DNA of 64,000 bases from the NCBI GenBank assembly GCA_013397845.1, contig VZTG01001729.1, forward strand, positions 1-64,000. The letters are read 5' to 3'. The stretch comes from Melanocharis versteri. Lineage: Eukaryota; Chordata; Aves; Passeriformes; Melanocharitidae. Below, in pieces: positions 49,795 through 62,366 of the stretch. The stretch's first letter is position 1; each line of letters starts with the position of its first letter. A program made the position numbers and the translations under genes. Below the pieces are notes generated by a model that worked only from the letters and a program-made list of their open reading frames with translations, was not told the origin of the DNA and searched no databases.

Positions 49795-50010
49795 AACAAG
49801 GCACAAGTCAGAGCGAAGTGCCAAATGAGTTGTGACATCTATTTTTAATTAAAAATAGCAGTAATTGAAATGTATTTAGCTCCACTGAAATATTCTGGGC
49901 TGGCAGCCTCCGGGAAAGATTCGGCACGGGCAATGAAAGAGCTCAGAGTCATTAAATTCTTACCTCCTTCCTGGCCTGCTGCAAACCTACCCAACAAACC
50001 ACATTGTTAC
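49795..50010. promoter_or_regulatory. Candidate regulatory block with AT palindrome
   Basis: A perfect 20-base palindrome lies at 49839-49858 (ctatttttaattaaaaatag), centred on TTAATTAA and flanked by MEF2-like ctatttttaa on each strand. To the right come gcagtaattg, then CpG-bearing cctccgggaaagattcggca and gggcaatgaaag, then tcattaaattcttacc. AT cores next to retained CpG suggest a regulatory element. Confidence 0.35.
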
Positions 50011-53000
50011 AAACAATGAGAAGATCCATTTAACGCAGTCCTTGGACATCCCACAGAGGCCAATGGCCAGAGTGTCCATTAACGGGCAAGGACAGGAGAA
50101 ATGCCCTTTCAGCCTTCTTTGTAACCTCTCTTTGTCCTGCCCCTGCTGTGTTCCATTCTTCCCATCCTCTCATCCCCAGAGGCTGGAGGAGCTGACTTTT
50201 CAATTTCCAGCTCCTTCCTGAGCATATCTGCTGTTTGTCAAGCCCAGGCATTAAAGTGCAGCACTCTTTTGTCTTACTCTAGTGAGCGTGTTTCAGAGGT
50301 TTTATATGAAAGGTAGGTACATGTGTGCTTAATACAGTCATTTTTCATAGCAAGAAAGACATCATAAGTGATTAACATAAATCAGATATCATTAATTATA
50401 TGGACAGACTCCCCAAACGACTGCTGAAAGAAAGATGAAGAGGAAAAATAGTTACCCCCGTAACAGAAATGAGTTAATGATGTATATTTCCTTCTTGTAA
50501 CATTTTTCAAATTAGAAGTTTGCACAGAATTGCTTTTGACCTGTAATTGAACCATCTTCAAATTCCCAGGGACAGAAAACTTAGTTAAATTCTCAATGCT
50601 TCTTCCCTGTATCACGAGAAAGCCAAGCAGCCCTGCTCACCCCAGGAATTTACATGCTATAATACAGACACAGGGAAAAAAATTGACTCCTCCTGATGCA
50701 CAGAATTTGCAATCCAAGCAAACTGCAATAAGAGAAAACAATTGTCATCAAGATATCTTATCTGAAACACAGTCTGTTGATGAAATGAGGGGCATAAATT
50801 TAAGAGTATCCACTCCCATTGGTACCACTTTGGTGAACTGACTGCATTTAACTCTTGAGTCGTGCCATAAAGTATAACACACAAGGGAAAATCACTAAGC
50901 GGATAAAGAAGGACTTACAAACAGTTCCAAATGCTGTGATAAATATTTAGATTATTGACTATAGTCTCAGAGCACAATAAACCCACATATTTTAGGCTAA
51001 TGTAAATGCTTATCTGTCTCTTCACTGCGATACTACTATCTACAGATCCTTGAGCAGAGAGATGCTATAGGAATTTTCATTAGGGACTTATGTGGGGGAA
51101 GGTTGGCAAACAGTCAACAAGAGCAGATTTCCAAGTTTCAAAATTCCCCTAACCTGCATTATTTCCACTTGTGATTTTAGCTCTCAGTCTCCCAGCCAGA
51201 CTAAAACCAGCCAAACATTTAAATGTAAACTCCTCAAGATGCCTCATCTCTGTTATTTTCCAGTGAGGTGTGGAAATTAATAAACTCCTGTTTCTACTGG
51301 AGCCATGCAGAGAGAGAAAGCTTTCATATCCCAAGCCTCAGGCAAAGCCACCAGAGCAAGCTGGAATTACTAACAAAATCCATGGGCCAGGAGACAAGGT
51401 GGGGCAAGAAGATCAGAGCCCTCAATGCTCACTTTGATTCACACAGTCTAAGGTCAAAATTTATTTCCCCTGCTGTGTTGGACACAAATGTCAGCAGATA
51501 CTTTGGCATCGCTGGCACGACAGAATTTCACTTCTCTGCAGCTGCAGGACGGATTCTTGAAATGATTTGTCTTCCAGAGCAAGTGTAATTACCTTAATAG
51601 GCTTTAATGCAAATGGGTAGAGAGGAGGGAGTTCATCACCAGCACATACGGTGTTAGGAGATTTCTGTTAAAAGGGTTCATGTAGGAGGGTAACAGGAAA
51701 TGACAAGAAGCATACATGGCCATACAAAAAAATAGGATAAAAATGGAAGATGGAGAAGCAGAAATCCCTGACGTCACTGGTGTGCTCATCATTTCCCAAT
51801 GGATTCATTCTGATAAATCCCTTTGCCCATACCTCCCAAGTGATCAGTGTGTGCTTTTTGGGATGCTCTCATGTTGGCCAGCCCAAGGTGGGACAGAGGA
51901 GGCCAAAATCCTGCAATAGCAGCTGAGGCAACTTCCTTCAGCCAGGAAAAGAATAGTGTGCATTGCCTCTGGCATCTCACCCTTGGCTCCTACACTCCCA
52001 GTCTACGCCTCCAGCTCTCAGTGTGGACCTGGAAAACCCTGTGATGATGCACAAAAATACTGGGGCATAATCCCTCCACCACTTCCTTCGTAGGAAGAAA
52101 TAGATGCATATACTGAAGGGCCAGAGATCACCACAGATGATCTCTGATAAGGACGTGAACAGGTCCATTCAAGTAATGAGCAAGCCAGCAGTGTTAACTC
52201 CTCCTCCATTCCTCACTAATGCAGGACATTTATCACTAAGTGTAATAATAAAGCATAATAACTAATTCCACCAGTTGCAGAAACATTGGAGAAGCACAGA
52301 TGGTAAAAATATCTTCTTTCCCCCCCAGGCTTGTTACACCTGCAAATATACCAAATTTAAAAACAATGATGGATAATATTAGGTTCTAAAAGACATTTCT
52401 CTGATTCCATCTGCACAAAGAATGAAGCATTGAGCAGGAAATTCACAGTTCTCCATCTTCCAATGGCACAGGAAAAAGATTAAACGGACCCAGCACTGAA
52501 ATGCTACCCAGGCCCATCATTTGACTAGTAGGGAATTCTGATATTTGCAGTGATGCTTCAGGTCTGAGCTTTCTAGCCCACTCGGATCACATTCCTCCTG
52601 AACTGTCTGCCTCGTTCCCTCCAGCTGAAAGGACAATTGCTAATCTATTTATGCAGGGCTGACAATGAAGGCAACCAGATCTGCTCCGAGAGAAAACAGC
52701 AAAGGGCTTTTGGACTCGAAGCCCCTCTGTGGCACCTTGGATGCTGCTGGAAGGCATCTGCAGGGCTGGCTGTGCTTGCAGAGCTGCTGAGTGGGGATGG
52801 CTGGCTGCCTCCTGAATGGGAGCCAGGCATCATCACGGGTGTCTGCTGCTAACGAGCGAGCAGAGGATCCTACTGGGGCTCTTGTCAGGCTGAGCTGTGC
52901 ACACAATTTATCCCTGCTGCAGCCTCCGAGGGCGGCTGCTGGGTGCTGAAAGGTCCTGCTGAGCTGAGGGTGCCCAGAGAAAGGAGGGAAGGAAAAGAGC

Positions 53001-56000
53001 ATGAGGCTCTGTAGCCTGACACTTCAGGTCCATCTTCTTGTGCCTCCAGCTCCTTGCAATGTCAGGATGACACCATGTGTTTTGGAAAGGTGCAAGGAAC
53101 CCACTGCTGCCTGCAGCTGCCACGAGCTCTTTGGACAGCAGGTGTCAGGGAGTACAGCTCACCTTCCGCATGCCTTGAACCTCCTGCACAACATTTCCTT
53201 ACACAATACATTCACTTCAGCGTTTTGACGTGTTAGTATCAAGGAATAAAACCCCAAACAGGACAGTAAAGAAGGGCAGGGCCAATGGGTAGGGACAACC
53301 TCTGGTTGTCGACAAAACCAAACTGCAGCAGGCCCCTGGGAAGCCCAGAAGGAACTTCACAGCTGAGAACATGAAATATAATTTCCACTTCAGCCAGTTA
53401 CCCAGTCCCTCTGGTCACAGGGGCTACAGGCACGAGACCGATGTCACTGACACCCAACCAACACACCACGCTCCCATCCAAAGCCATTCCCAAAGAGAAA
53501 TTACTGCACAGGGTGCTGCAGGGATACAAGAGGGGAAGGAAGCAGCGACTCCTCAGGACATCTCAGGTTGACAGACTCGTTGTCAGCCAGTTGTAAGGAG
53601 ACAGGACCAATTCTGAGGGGGTTTTCCCCCTCTTTTTACACTTGTGCAACTCAGCAGCTCACACAGAATTAACTGCACACTGGACACACACGTGGCAGTT
53701 GCAACAGTGCAGGGAGGTTGCCTGCAGCCAGCAGCTCCACAGGTGACTTCCAAACTGCACACCCACATTTGCACACATCAGGCTTTTGGCATGGAACCTC
53801 GAGAAACCGGATTGTTAATATTTCAAGTTCCTCTGAAGAGACTAGGAAAACAAGCAAGTTTAGAAAAATAGTGGCGAATTCTGATCAGTTTTGCAGGTGT
53901 GAAGAAAACATAACACAGAAAAAAATACCAGGAGGTGAATAAACCCCAGGCTGATACAGAGGAAAGCAAAAGGAACTTTCTACTGTGATGAAAACTTTCC
54001 TGCAGCTCCAGGAAAGGGCTTTAAATCTCCTAAGAGGAAGTTCTCTCCCCAGCTTTTTAAGACTTCTCAGGTAGTTTTGTTAAATGCTGTTTTAATACTT
54101 CCAAGTCCAACCACAGCCAGAATTTGACAAAACAGGCAGTATTCGAGGCATTAAGAAACAAAGAGGAGAAAAAAAAAAAATCAACACACTGACTGAGGTT
54201 TTCTGAGACCTCAAGAACAAAACCAGAAGTGAGCAAAAAGCCCTAATTCCTACTTCCTGAAAGAACTACAATTAATCACTAATAGTAAAGAATTAAACAA
54301 CTCAAGACCTAGAATATTCTTTAAATGCTTATTCCAGGCGGGGGTGATGTGGATATTTTGGGATTACTGTGCTGGGAGTGGGAACAGGTGAGGTCATTGA
54401 CTCCAAGGCCAGGAGAAGCAGCCCATTACTGAGGAACCTGAATGTTATCAACAGAGTTTCTGCAGCCATACATCTAAACTGCTCTCAGGAACAGAGTTTT
54501 GCTTCAGCACCTCTTCAAAACTCACTTTGGGTAGGAGTCTTTGAGTGTTTAACCAAATATGTGGGAAACAACTGACTCCAGTTAAAATGGGAGCCCACTT
54601 CTTCTTGAGAAGCCTTTCCAGCTGGGAATGAAGAATGAGTGAGACACTCGATGTCTCTATTTCAATCCATTCAGCCATCCCAAATAACAAAGCAAGCTAA
54701 GGGAGAAAAAGAAATACAATCAGCCTTTATGAAAGAAGTTTGAGTGTTTGAATTACATCTAAAGCCAGTCTCACCTCACTTCCCATCGTGCATTACTGAA
54801 CCACCTCCAGCTTTATGAGGTATCGACAATCCAACTCTTTAGAATTATTTACCACTGCAAAGTCAGCAAAGGCCTTAACACCAGCTCAAACCACAGACTA
54901 TAAATAAGCAACTAGCAGATCATCTTAAGGGCTGGGTGGAGTACTTTCCTTTCCATCCCCAGCACCTCTCTCTAGCCACCATTTCTATAGCCAGGGAAAA
55001 GAAATGCTTGGGATGGAGTGCAGAACTTGGATTTGTGCAACAAGAACCCATAACAGGGAACAATCCTGCCAACTTCTCCCTGCTAATCTCTTCCTTTGGC
55101 CCACTGAGCCCCTAACAGAAGCATCAGGAGCCAAAGGCTCCTTGTTCTCACAAGTGGAAAAAAAATTACTTTTTTGTTTTAAATTTAGTCACTTTTCACT
55201 TGTCTTGGCTACCTTTTCCCCACTGCAGCCTTCCCACAAACTTGACTTTGTGGTAACTAGAACCAGTCAAGCAGTCACATTTCTGAAGTCTCTTGAAATC
55301 CACCTCCTTGGTAACCCAATAGCTCCCACTACTGACCTTCTAGAGAGAAAATTGATGTGCTTGACCTTACCTGAGGAAGTGCAGAACAGAGAAGGCAATG
55401 GGTCCTTTCAACCCATCACTTCTTGGCCTGCATTTCGTTTCTGTAGTTAATTTTATATCTCAGAGTATCAACAAGTACTGGGAATTTCTTAATACCACCT
55501 TGGCTCCCCAAGCAAAATGTTCTTGTAGGGAAGACATGAAAATAGGCAGAAGTTTAGTATTATAACATCCACTATATGAGCCCATGCCTTATTTCACCAT
55601 GTGGCTCCAAGCTCCAGTTAAAGTGCCAAAAGATTTTAACTGGTTGCTGTCATGACATTAAAGCAGAGCCACTTGTCTAAATACTATTTTTTTAATGTCA
55701 AAAAAGCAGCCCTTACCTTTTCTCCACATTTTCTCTGAATTTTGAATTTAATCCCTTTGATCTTCATAAGGGTCTGTGTGCCAACACCATACCTAACGAG
55801 CTGCCTGTGGAACAACATACCAGCCCAAAAATTTGACATGAGGGAACAGGACCTAAAAAGGCAAACCACTCTCCAGTGCTCAAAACTACCTTATATTTAC
55901 ACTGTGAAAATAAAAAGAATCAAAGTGTTTGATACAAGACAAACAGCATCTATAATTCACTAGCTAGGTCAAGGACACACTTGTTAAAGAAAATGATCTC

Positions 56001-57299
56001 AGAAAAATGTTTATCTCATGCCAGATCTTTTCTATAAGAGGACCAGAAGGTAATTAAGGCTTCTTTTTTCCAGCAGTCAGAGGGGACATCAGATTTCTTT
56101 TCCTTTAGCTCCTAAAAAACCCAGTGCTCTTTCACTGATGCTGGAGCTGTTTCACTGTGACACGTACCATACTCAGCCAACGTGTCAACAAACACAACAC
56201 AGCAGCTGCTAACGTAATTTTATGTGTTATCTTTTCTTCAAAAAAATCTCAGTCTGACTTTGTTCGCCCATCTGCTTAAAAAAAACCCCCAACATAGCTA
56301 AAACCTACGGCAAGAGCATCCCAAACGTTGTTCATTTTTCATGTTCCTGAAGGAAGACCTGCCTGGATTTGAAGGACAAGCTCCATCTCTGCACTGCTGC
56401 TCCACAACTAACCCTATCCCCATCTCTGCTCCAAGCAGCAGATCTGAAATACCGTGGAAACTCCTTACACAAGTGGTCAAAAAAAGCCACTGGACATGTC
56501 TTCCACCCTACACAGACTTCAGCTCCAACAAGGCTGCCCCTGCACACCTAAAACAGGGTCACTGTTCCGACCAGTGCAAGAAACAGCTTGGTCCTGGCCC
56601 AAATTCCTCTGTGTCAGAGAACATAGAGAGAATGATCCCAGAACAAGTCTATCAGCAGGTTGCAGCTGTGAGAAGGAAGATTTCATCTAGTCAGAACCCC
56701 ACTAGACTTCTCTAAGCTGTGCTTGTTTATTTGGGCACCACTCAGAGATAAGAAGTCAAGTTTAAATCCAGATTACTTCTATATAACCATAATGCAAAGG
56801 ACCAAGCTATTTCCCATGGTCCAGGCCAGCAATCAGTTCCTAGCACATTATATTCTCATCCATAACCTCCAGATATTTTATTGGCAGGTTGGTTCCACCT
56901 TAGAAATTGCAGGAAATGGAAGGGATTGAGAAATGCGATGTAAATGAAAGGCACATGGAACAGTTTAATGGAATTCATTGGAAAGACTCCAGGAATGGCC
57001 CAGGTTCTCTGAGCTTACTTTCAGTGTGGTGCAGTGCTGTGTGATTCAGATTTGGAAAGCAGCACCTATGAAATACCAGGATGAAGAGACAGGGGTTACT
57101 TGCTCTGCAAGACAAGCCATTTTATGACCATTTTAGGGAGTGGGAATTGGAAGTGTAGAGGACAAATCCTTCATGGAAAGGGACTCTCCAAGTGAGGAGA
57201 GCATCACCAGGGATGCACCTGGCTTCTCAAAGGGGCCCAGATAACACTTTATCACTTTCTGCCTCAACTCAGAGATTGAGTGGATATACACATGAAAGA
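50011..57299. other. Long stretch without a recognised gene
   Basis: About 7.3 kb of non-coding DNA. Frames include plus 51268-51588, minus 52649-53002 (117 codons), plus 55004-55450 (148 codons) and plus 56341-56715 (124 codons). All are overlapped in other frames, lack domains and have no convincing exon borders. A 12-base A run lies at 54169-54180 and a C run near 52321. I recognise no CR1 or other transposon here. Confidence 0.4.
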
Positions 57300-57650
57300 A
57301 GAGAATATTTTTGTTGTTGTTGATTAATGTATTTGTAATCTTTTAAATCCCACAGGAAAGGTGCTCCAGATTTTTGCAAAATAAAAAAGTCCCAAAAAAA
57401 AAAAACCCAGCAACAGAGAAAACAGGAGCAGCATCTTTAAACCCACTGCTCACCATCCACTCCTTAGCAAAGCTAGCATAGGAAAAACATGCAAAAATTT
57501 TCTAAGGGAAGATGACTCACAAGTTCAGCTTCAGCAGAGATAAGCTGTTCTGCCCAGAATTCACAGTTTGAACATCAGCTTTTCTTGGATTCAGTTGTCT
57601 CCCTCCTCAAAAAAACAACAAACAAACAAAAAAAATCATAACCTCAACCA
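57300..57650. repeat. Cluster of short low-complexity tracts
   Basis: A (TTG)n stretch near 57311-57323, a 12-base A run at 57394-57405 and an aacaaacaaac A/C tract near 57610-57640. The sequence between is unremarkable. Confidence 0.7.
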
Positions 57651-57799
57651 GTTGCAATGATTTTTTGCAAAGTTTCACAGCTTTATACATCAGGAAATGG
57701 ATTTAGAAAAGACCCTCAAGATTCCATTGGCCTCCATAGTTTTGATACAATCAGAGCTGTTGAGAAGCTGCTTGTCCCTTTGTTTCCTCCCTTTTTCTC
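57651..57799. other. No gene seen
   Basis: Short non-coding stretch without repeats. Confidence 0.5.
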
Positions 57800-58290
57800 T
57801 TTGTAGGCTCAGAGAGGCATAATCCTGAATTGATAGCTTCTCCCAATGCTCAAGCCATGATTTATCAGTCCAGAAGGCTGCAGTGGAGAAGTAATTGCAT
57901 TAGCACTGCCACTGATAAATAGTGCTTCCTTCAGACTTACGAGCCGCTGAGGGCTAATTACTCCTCAGATTCCAGATTCCGTTTGGCTTTAATCACAGGG
58001 TGAATCATCTCTTTCCAAACATGGCAGATATTAATGGTGGCACACTTATCCTAATTAATCTTCCATGGGGAAGGCCTTTTCTTTTAATTAAAGACATGAA
58101 AATGTGCAAAAATGACAAAAGAGCATGTGGCCAAGTAAGGACAAGAGTCAAAGCACCACAGAGGATGGTGAGGATTGTTTTCACAAGGAGATAATGTAAT
58201 GAGCCATATTCATCCCTGGCATCTGGATTTTGACCTTATTAAGCTGACACATTGAGACAAATTCATCTTCAACACTTCAGCTAAGGGAAG
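57800..58290. promoter_or_regulatory. Candidate conserved enhancer block, TAATTA-dense
   Basis: This is the most enhancer-like stretch by eye. Homeodomain TAATTA cores lie at gctaattactcc (near 57954), cctaattaatc (58050-58060) and cttttaattaaag (58081-58093). Further words include agtaattgcattagc, gatattaatggtgg, atgatttatcag, actgataaatag and gctttaatcacagg. A CpG-bearing tacgagccgctg lies near 57939 and tccgtttggc near 57977. It contains no simple repeats or transposon. A short plus frame (58000-58194) is incidental. Confidence 0.45.
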
Positions 58291-61200
58291 GTGGTGTTGA
58301 TGAAGGAATGGAGGATCCACTTGCAGCATCTTGGGCTCTGTGGCTCAGCCAGTTATACTCAACCCCCTCAAAGACCTACAGCTCAACATGAAGATATGCA
58401 AAAGCCAGAGAATCAGCAAGTTATTGGGCGGGCTGCAGAAAGCTCTTGCTGCCATCTGTCTAAACATAAGACAAAAAAACAAAAACCAGAGCTTGAAACA
58501 CGGCTGAATCAAAATTTCCAACAAATCCAAGCAAAAAGTAATGTTCTACTAAATGCTCACTAGTTCTGAAGAGAGATACTCTGAAATATCAAACAAGTTA
58601 ATTGAATATATTATATCAGCTCTTAAAAGTTTGCTACTGGGAACATCATTCATAAACACAAGTTCAGGTGTCAGTGAGTCTGCCGTGAACTGGTTGCTGA
58701 GAATATGAGCTTCTTTCAAAGCAAGCTTCACATAGGATTTCTGTGGACAATATCTGAAATATGTTCTGTGAAATATTTGTTCCTGTAAATAATTAAGGAT
58801 CCTGTCCAGGTGATGATGTTTTCCAGCATCAAGAATTCCTTTGAATTAGGAGTCTAAGGGAATCTCTGGTCATGGCAAAAACCCACCTTTGGGCAGACAC
58901 AACTTTCCATTCCTGCATCTGAGAGACAGGCTGGGGAGGAAAAAAAAAAAAACAAAAAACAGTCAAGAAGAGCAAGAACAACTCATCAGTCAGCCTTATT
59001 ATATTATTTGGAGTCAGTTGTCAGATTGCTTGCCACCCTTGAATGGTCAGTTGATAAATACTCAGCCAGGGTCTGCACAGTGGGGTTACAAAGAGGCAAT
59101 TATTCTCACAATAGGAACAGATAAGGAGGTGGGATAACGTTTTCTTTGAAATTTCTCAGAGCACATTTACTGAGGAGCTGTTTTGCTCTCAGAATCTCCA
59201 GTAGTTTCAAGGAGACCCTTACACAGTGCTGTCCCTGGGGATTTCACCTACATTTGTACCTTGTGTCTTCCTTAAGTGAAAGGCCATTTGGGCTGCATGT
59301 GCTCATGCTGCTCTTTCAGCAGACAAACAGAAGAAAACCGTGTTCAAAGGCCCTCTGAAAGGAGACCAAGATGCAAAACAGTTCTTGCCCTGACCTGGCA
59401 TATTTCAAATATCAGAGCTTTAGTCCACCCTGAGGTCTGTGGTGTTCCCAGGCGCTGAGGAAATGCACCTATTGGTACATAAAGTGAGACTGCAGTCGAT
59501 ACCTCTGAAGTGCCTGTTTATGCTGCAGCAGAGAGCTGATAAACAGCCTTGCTTCTAGTTTCTCTTAATTTAGAATTCATTACGTCTCTCTTTCAGTGAA
59601 AGATAAACCAATAGCTGCCCTTGACAGCTGTTTTCTTTGGGGTCATTCTCTCTATCCACCCATCTACTCTTTCTTCAGGGGGTTTTGCTCACTGTAATGC
59701 TAGCTCTATCAATTTCATTCAATTCTTCCAACACAATCTGCAGGGACTGAGCAGGACATCAAAGCCAAATGCATTTAACCATTCCGTTGCCAGGCATTGG
59801 TGTGAATTATGATAGCCAAAGGAACTGTGGCAACAGCAAGAGCTCTATCACAATAAGGAGCATGAGTAAATGAGAAGATGATGCCAAAAGGTGAGACACT
59901 CAGCAGGATGCCAGCTGGATTGACTTGAGAGGCTTTATTTTAGCTCAGCTAGTATTGCACCTGGCTGCAAGCTCTGCCAGGGTCTCAGCTGGAAATTCAG
60001 TTGTGTTAGTGAGCCAGATATACACACAGGACACATCCAGCCTTTCTAGAGTGATGATTGCTTTCCAGGACTCCAATTTATACTCAGAAAAGGACAGATA
60101 TGACTGCTCCAAGGGCCTGAGAAGTCCCTATTAGATCAGTGTTCATGTAGTGCAATGCCATTTCTCCAGCAGCAGCCACAGAAGATGCTGTTTACAGAAT
60201 ATGAAGCCTGTGTGATCCCTTCCTCAGCAGATTCCTCCAACACCCACAGTCATTGCGCAAGGGACCTTGAAGAAAACACCCCTGCCTACTCCTTTTAGTA
60301 TCCATTCAGAGAGCAGTTACTTACGAAATTATCCTTCTCAAGCCTGCTGATGTTATTTGAACAGCTGCTCAGGTGGGAAGCTTATGAAAGAAGGTAAAGA
60401 TGAGAACAAAGAGGGCAGTGGAAGATGAGCAGCTGAAGCTACACCATCCTCACTACTAACTCAGGAGTACAGTAAAACATTTCCCCGTGCCAAAGTCTGG
60501 AAAAACAGAGTGATATCGCACAGAGGGTTCCCAGGGGCCTGCTGAGGATTTAGTGTCCTCATTCCTATGGTGGCACCACACAGCTAAGACATTTAGACTA
60601 TAAACACCTCAAAGAGGAAGCAGAGGCAGTAACTTTCATATTGGCCCCCTGTGAGAAATTCAGTGATATTTTTGGTAGAACTATTCATGATACTGTAAGA
60701 ACGTAGTGACTTCTCATTTTAGGAGCAGCCTGTACTATCCACAGGTTTCTCACATTTGTCCTCAGCCACTTATTTAGCATCACAAAAGATGGGACACAAA
60801 AGAAACCCTCAAATGACTTTTTTCCTGTTCATGGCTGAGTTTATTTCTGCTTCTATGCTGTGGTCAGCATTTGCTCACTGAAGCTACAAAACCTTCTATC
60901 TGCAAAACCCACAGTTAGCAAAAGGTAAACTACAATAAATTAGTGCAGAATGGCAAGAACAATATTGACAAATCTTAGATGGTCAAAGACTCAAAATGCT
61001 GATAGCAGCAATAGAACTGAATCAGGTTTTTTTAAGTTATCAGAAAACAAAGTGAGCATCAAAAGGCTTCCAACTACACCAGGACTTAAAAGGAGAGTGG
61101 GCTAGGTCTCACGATTTGTTATTCTTCAAGCTGAAGAGACTTCAATGAAACCACTATAGGCTTTTTAAGCTGTTTTGTCAGGGACATCCCAGAAGTCCCT

Positions 61201-61300
61201 CCTGTCATTCCTGTAACAGTTTATTCAAGCATTTTTCTCTGTCTGGTTGATTTAGACTGTCTGACACTGGCTCAGCTCCCAGATGGCACGATTCAAAAGT
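58291..61300. other. No gene seen
   Basis: About 3 kb of non-coding DNA, with a 13-base A run at 58940-58952 followed by caaaaaac. Frames are short and unrecognised. Confidence 0.45.
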
Positions 61301-61873
61301 TCATGGGGACACGGAGGACTCCAAAAAGCCATTCCATGACTTTGCACCAACATTCCCAGGAACAGTCTTCAGTGTCAAGGGGTAGTGGCTAAAGAAAACT
61401 GGGTGAGCAACCTCTGAGCTAATCCTGGTAAAGTTTCTGTGGCAGCCCTCAGTTCTGTCCCTCCAAACTAATGTCTGAACATCAGTTGTCTGACCTGGGG
61501 CCATCAGCCAGAAATTGTGGCCAGAAGTCAGTGGGAAGTAGAAAACAATCCTTTCTGGCCTACCACTGTCTGTACAACCAGTGGATCCACCTCTGACATT
61601 ACCAAACTGAGAATATTGGTCAAAAAAAATATCTTTCCCCCTTCTATCCTGCCCCTCAAAAAGTGAAATGCCACCAAATTTTAGAATTGGGGATGATATA
61701 TCAAAACCATCTCTGCAAAGCAAAATCCTGCTACCAGGAAGCAACATGTGGGGAAAATTAACCACCAAATGAGCCAAACTTGCCCAATCTCTTAACCAAA
61801 AGGAAGAAGCTACTGTTTCTATGGTGAGTGGAAAAGACATTGACTTCAGTATGGCACTGGAAGGAACCCACAT
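61301..61873 (-). CDS. Uncharacterised 190-codon open frame, doubtful
   Basis: This is the longest ATG-initiated frame in the window. The reading stays open upstream of the ATG to a TAA at 61937-61939. A weak acceptor-like ttttattacag (antisense, ending at 61906) lies in that gap, so a terminal exon is conceivable. The predicted protein has three cysteines, one N-glycosylation sequon (NFT), a central Gly/Arg/Asp-rich segment and an aromatic-rich part (YFPLTSGHNFWLMAPG). It has no signal peptide or membrane helix. I recognise no family; a decayed retroelement piece or chance is possible. A frame this long is uncommon but not impossible in 64 kb read six ways. Confidence 0.12.
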   Translation of the reverse strand: MWVPSSAILKSMSFPLTIETVASSFWLRDWASLAHLVVNFPHMLLPGSRILLCRDGFDISSPILKFGGISLFEGQDRRGKDIFFDQYSQFGNVRGGSTGCTDSGRPERIVFYFPLTSGHNFWLMAPGQTTDVQTLVWRDRTEGCHRNFTRISSEVAHPVFFSHYPLTLKTVPGNVGAKSWNGFLESSVSP

Positions 61874-62320
61874 TCCCTGGCAGCAAAACCTTCTCCTCTC
61901 CTCAGCTGTAATAAAAAACCACCTCTCCCTCTCTCCTTACCAACCTCTCATTAAAGGTTCAAATGATCCCCAAGCAGAGAAATGTAATTAGGATCCAGCT
62001 CCTGGGAATTGCTATCGGTTTGCTCACGCTGGCTGGGAAATGGCAGAACATTTCCATCCACCTGCAAGGCCACGATAGAATTTGCAGTGGCTTTTGCCAC
62101 TGTACTGCATGGTGGCTCCCAGAGCACAGGAGGAATCCTACCTGCAAGCCCTCAGCACAGCCCAGCTCCAACTGTTCTCCTATAATGCAAACTGCCAGCT
62201 AGCAGTTTTAATTGGAAAAGCAGCTACAATGGAATAAAGTCGAGACCAACCCATTGAGTCACCCTGCCTCATTTCCCCACAGAAATAAACTTGTGTAGAG
62301 CCTCCTTTCACTGTCAAGTG
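61874..62320. other. No gene seen
   Basis: Non-coding sequence with two overlapping opposite frames (61959-62202) lacking domains. Confidence 0.5.
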
Positions 62321-62366
62321 CCAAAAAAACCCCCAAAAACAAACAACAAAAAAACAACCAACATTC
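62321..62366. repeat. A/C low-complexity tract
   Basis: Irregular aaaaaac and aacaacc units. Simple sequence. Confidence 0.8.

Noticed and set aside
52940..52975. RE1/NRSF-like half site (gggtgctgaaaggtcctg)
   Set aside because: Only one half site fits; the second half does not match at the required spacing.
55004..55450. 148-codon plus-strand frame
   Set aside because: No domain, no exon-like borders and no codon pattern suggesting constraint that I can see.
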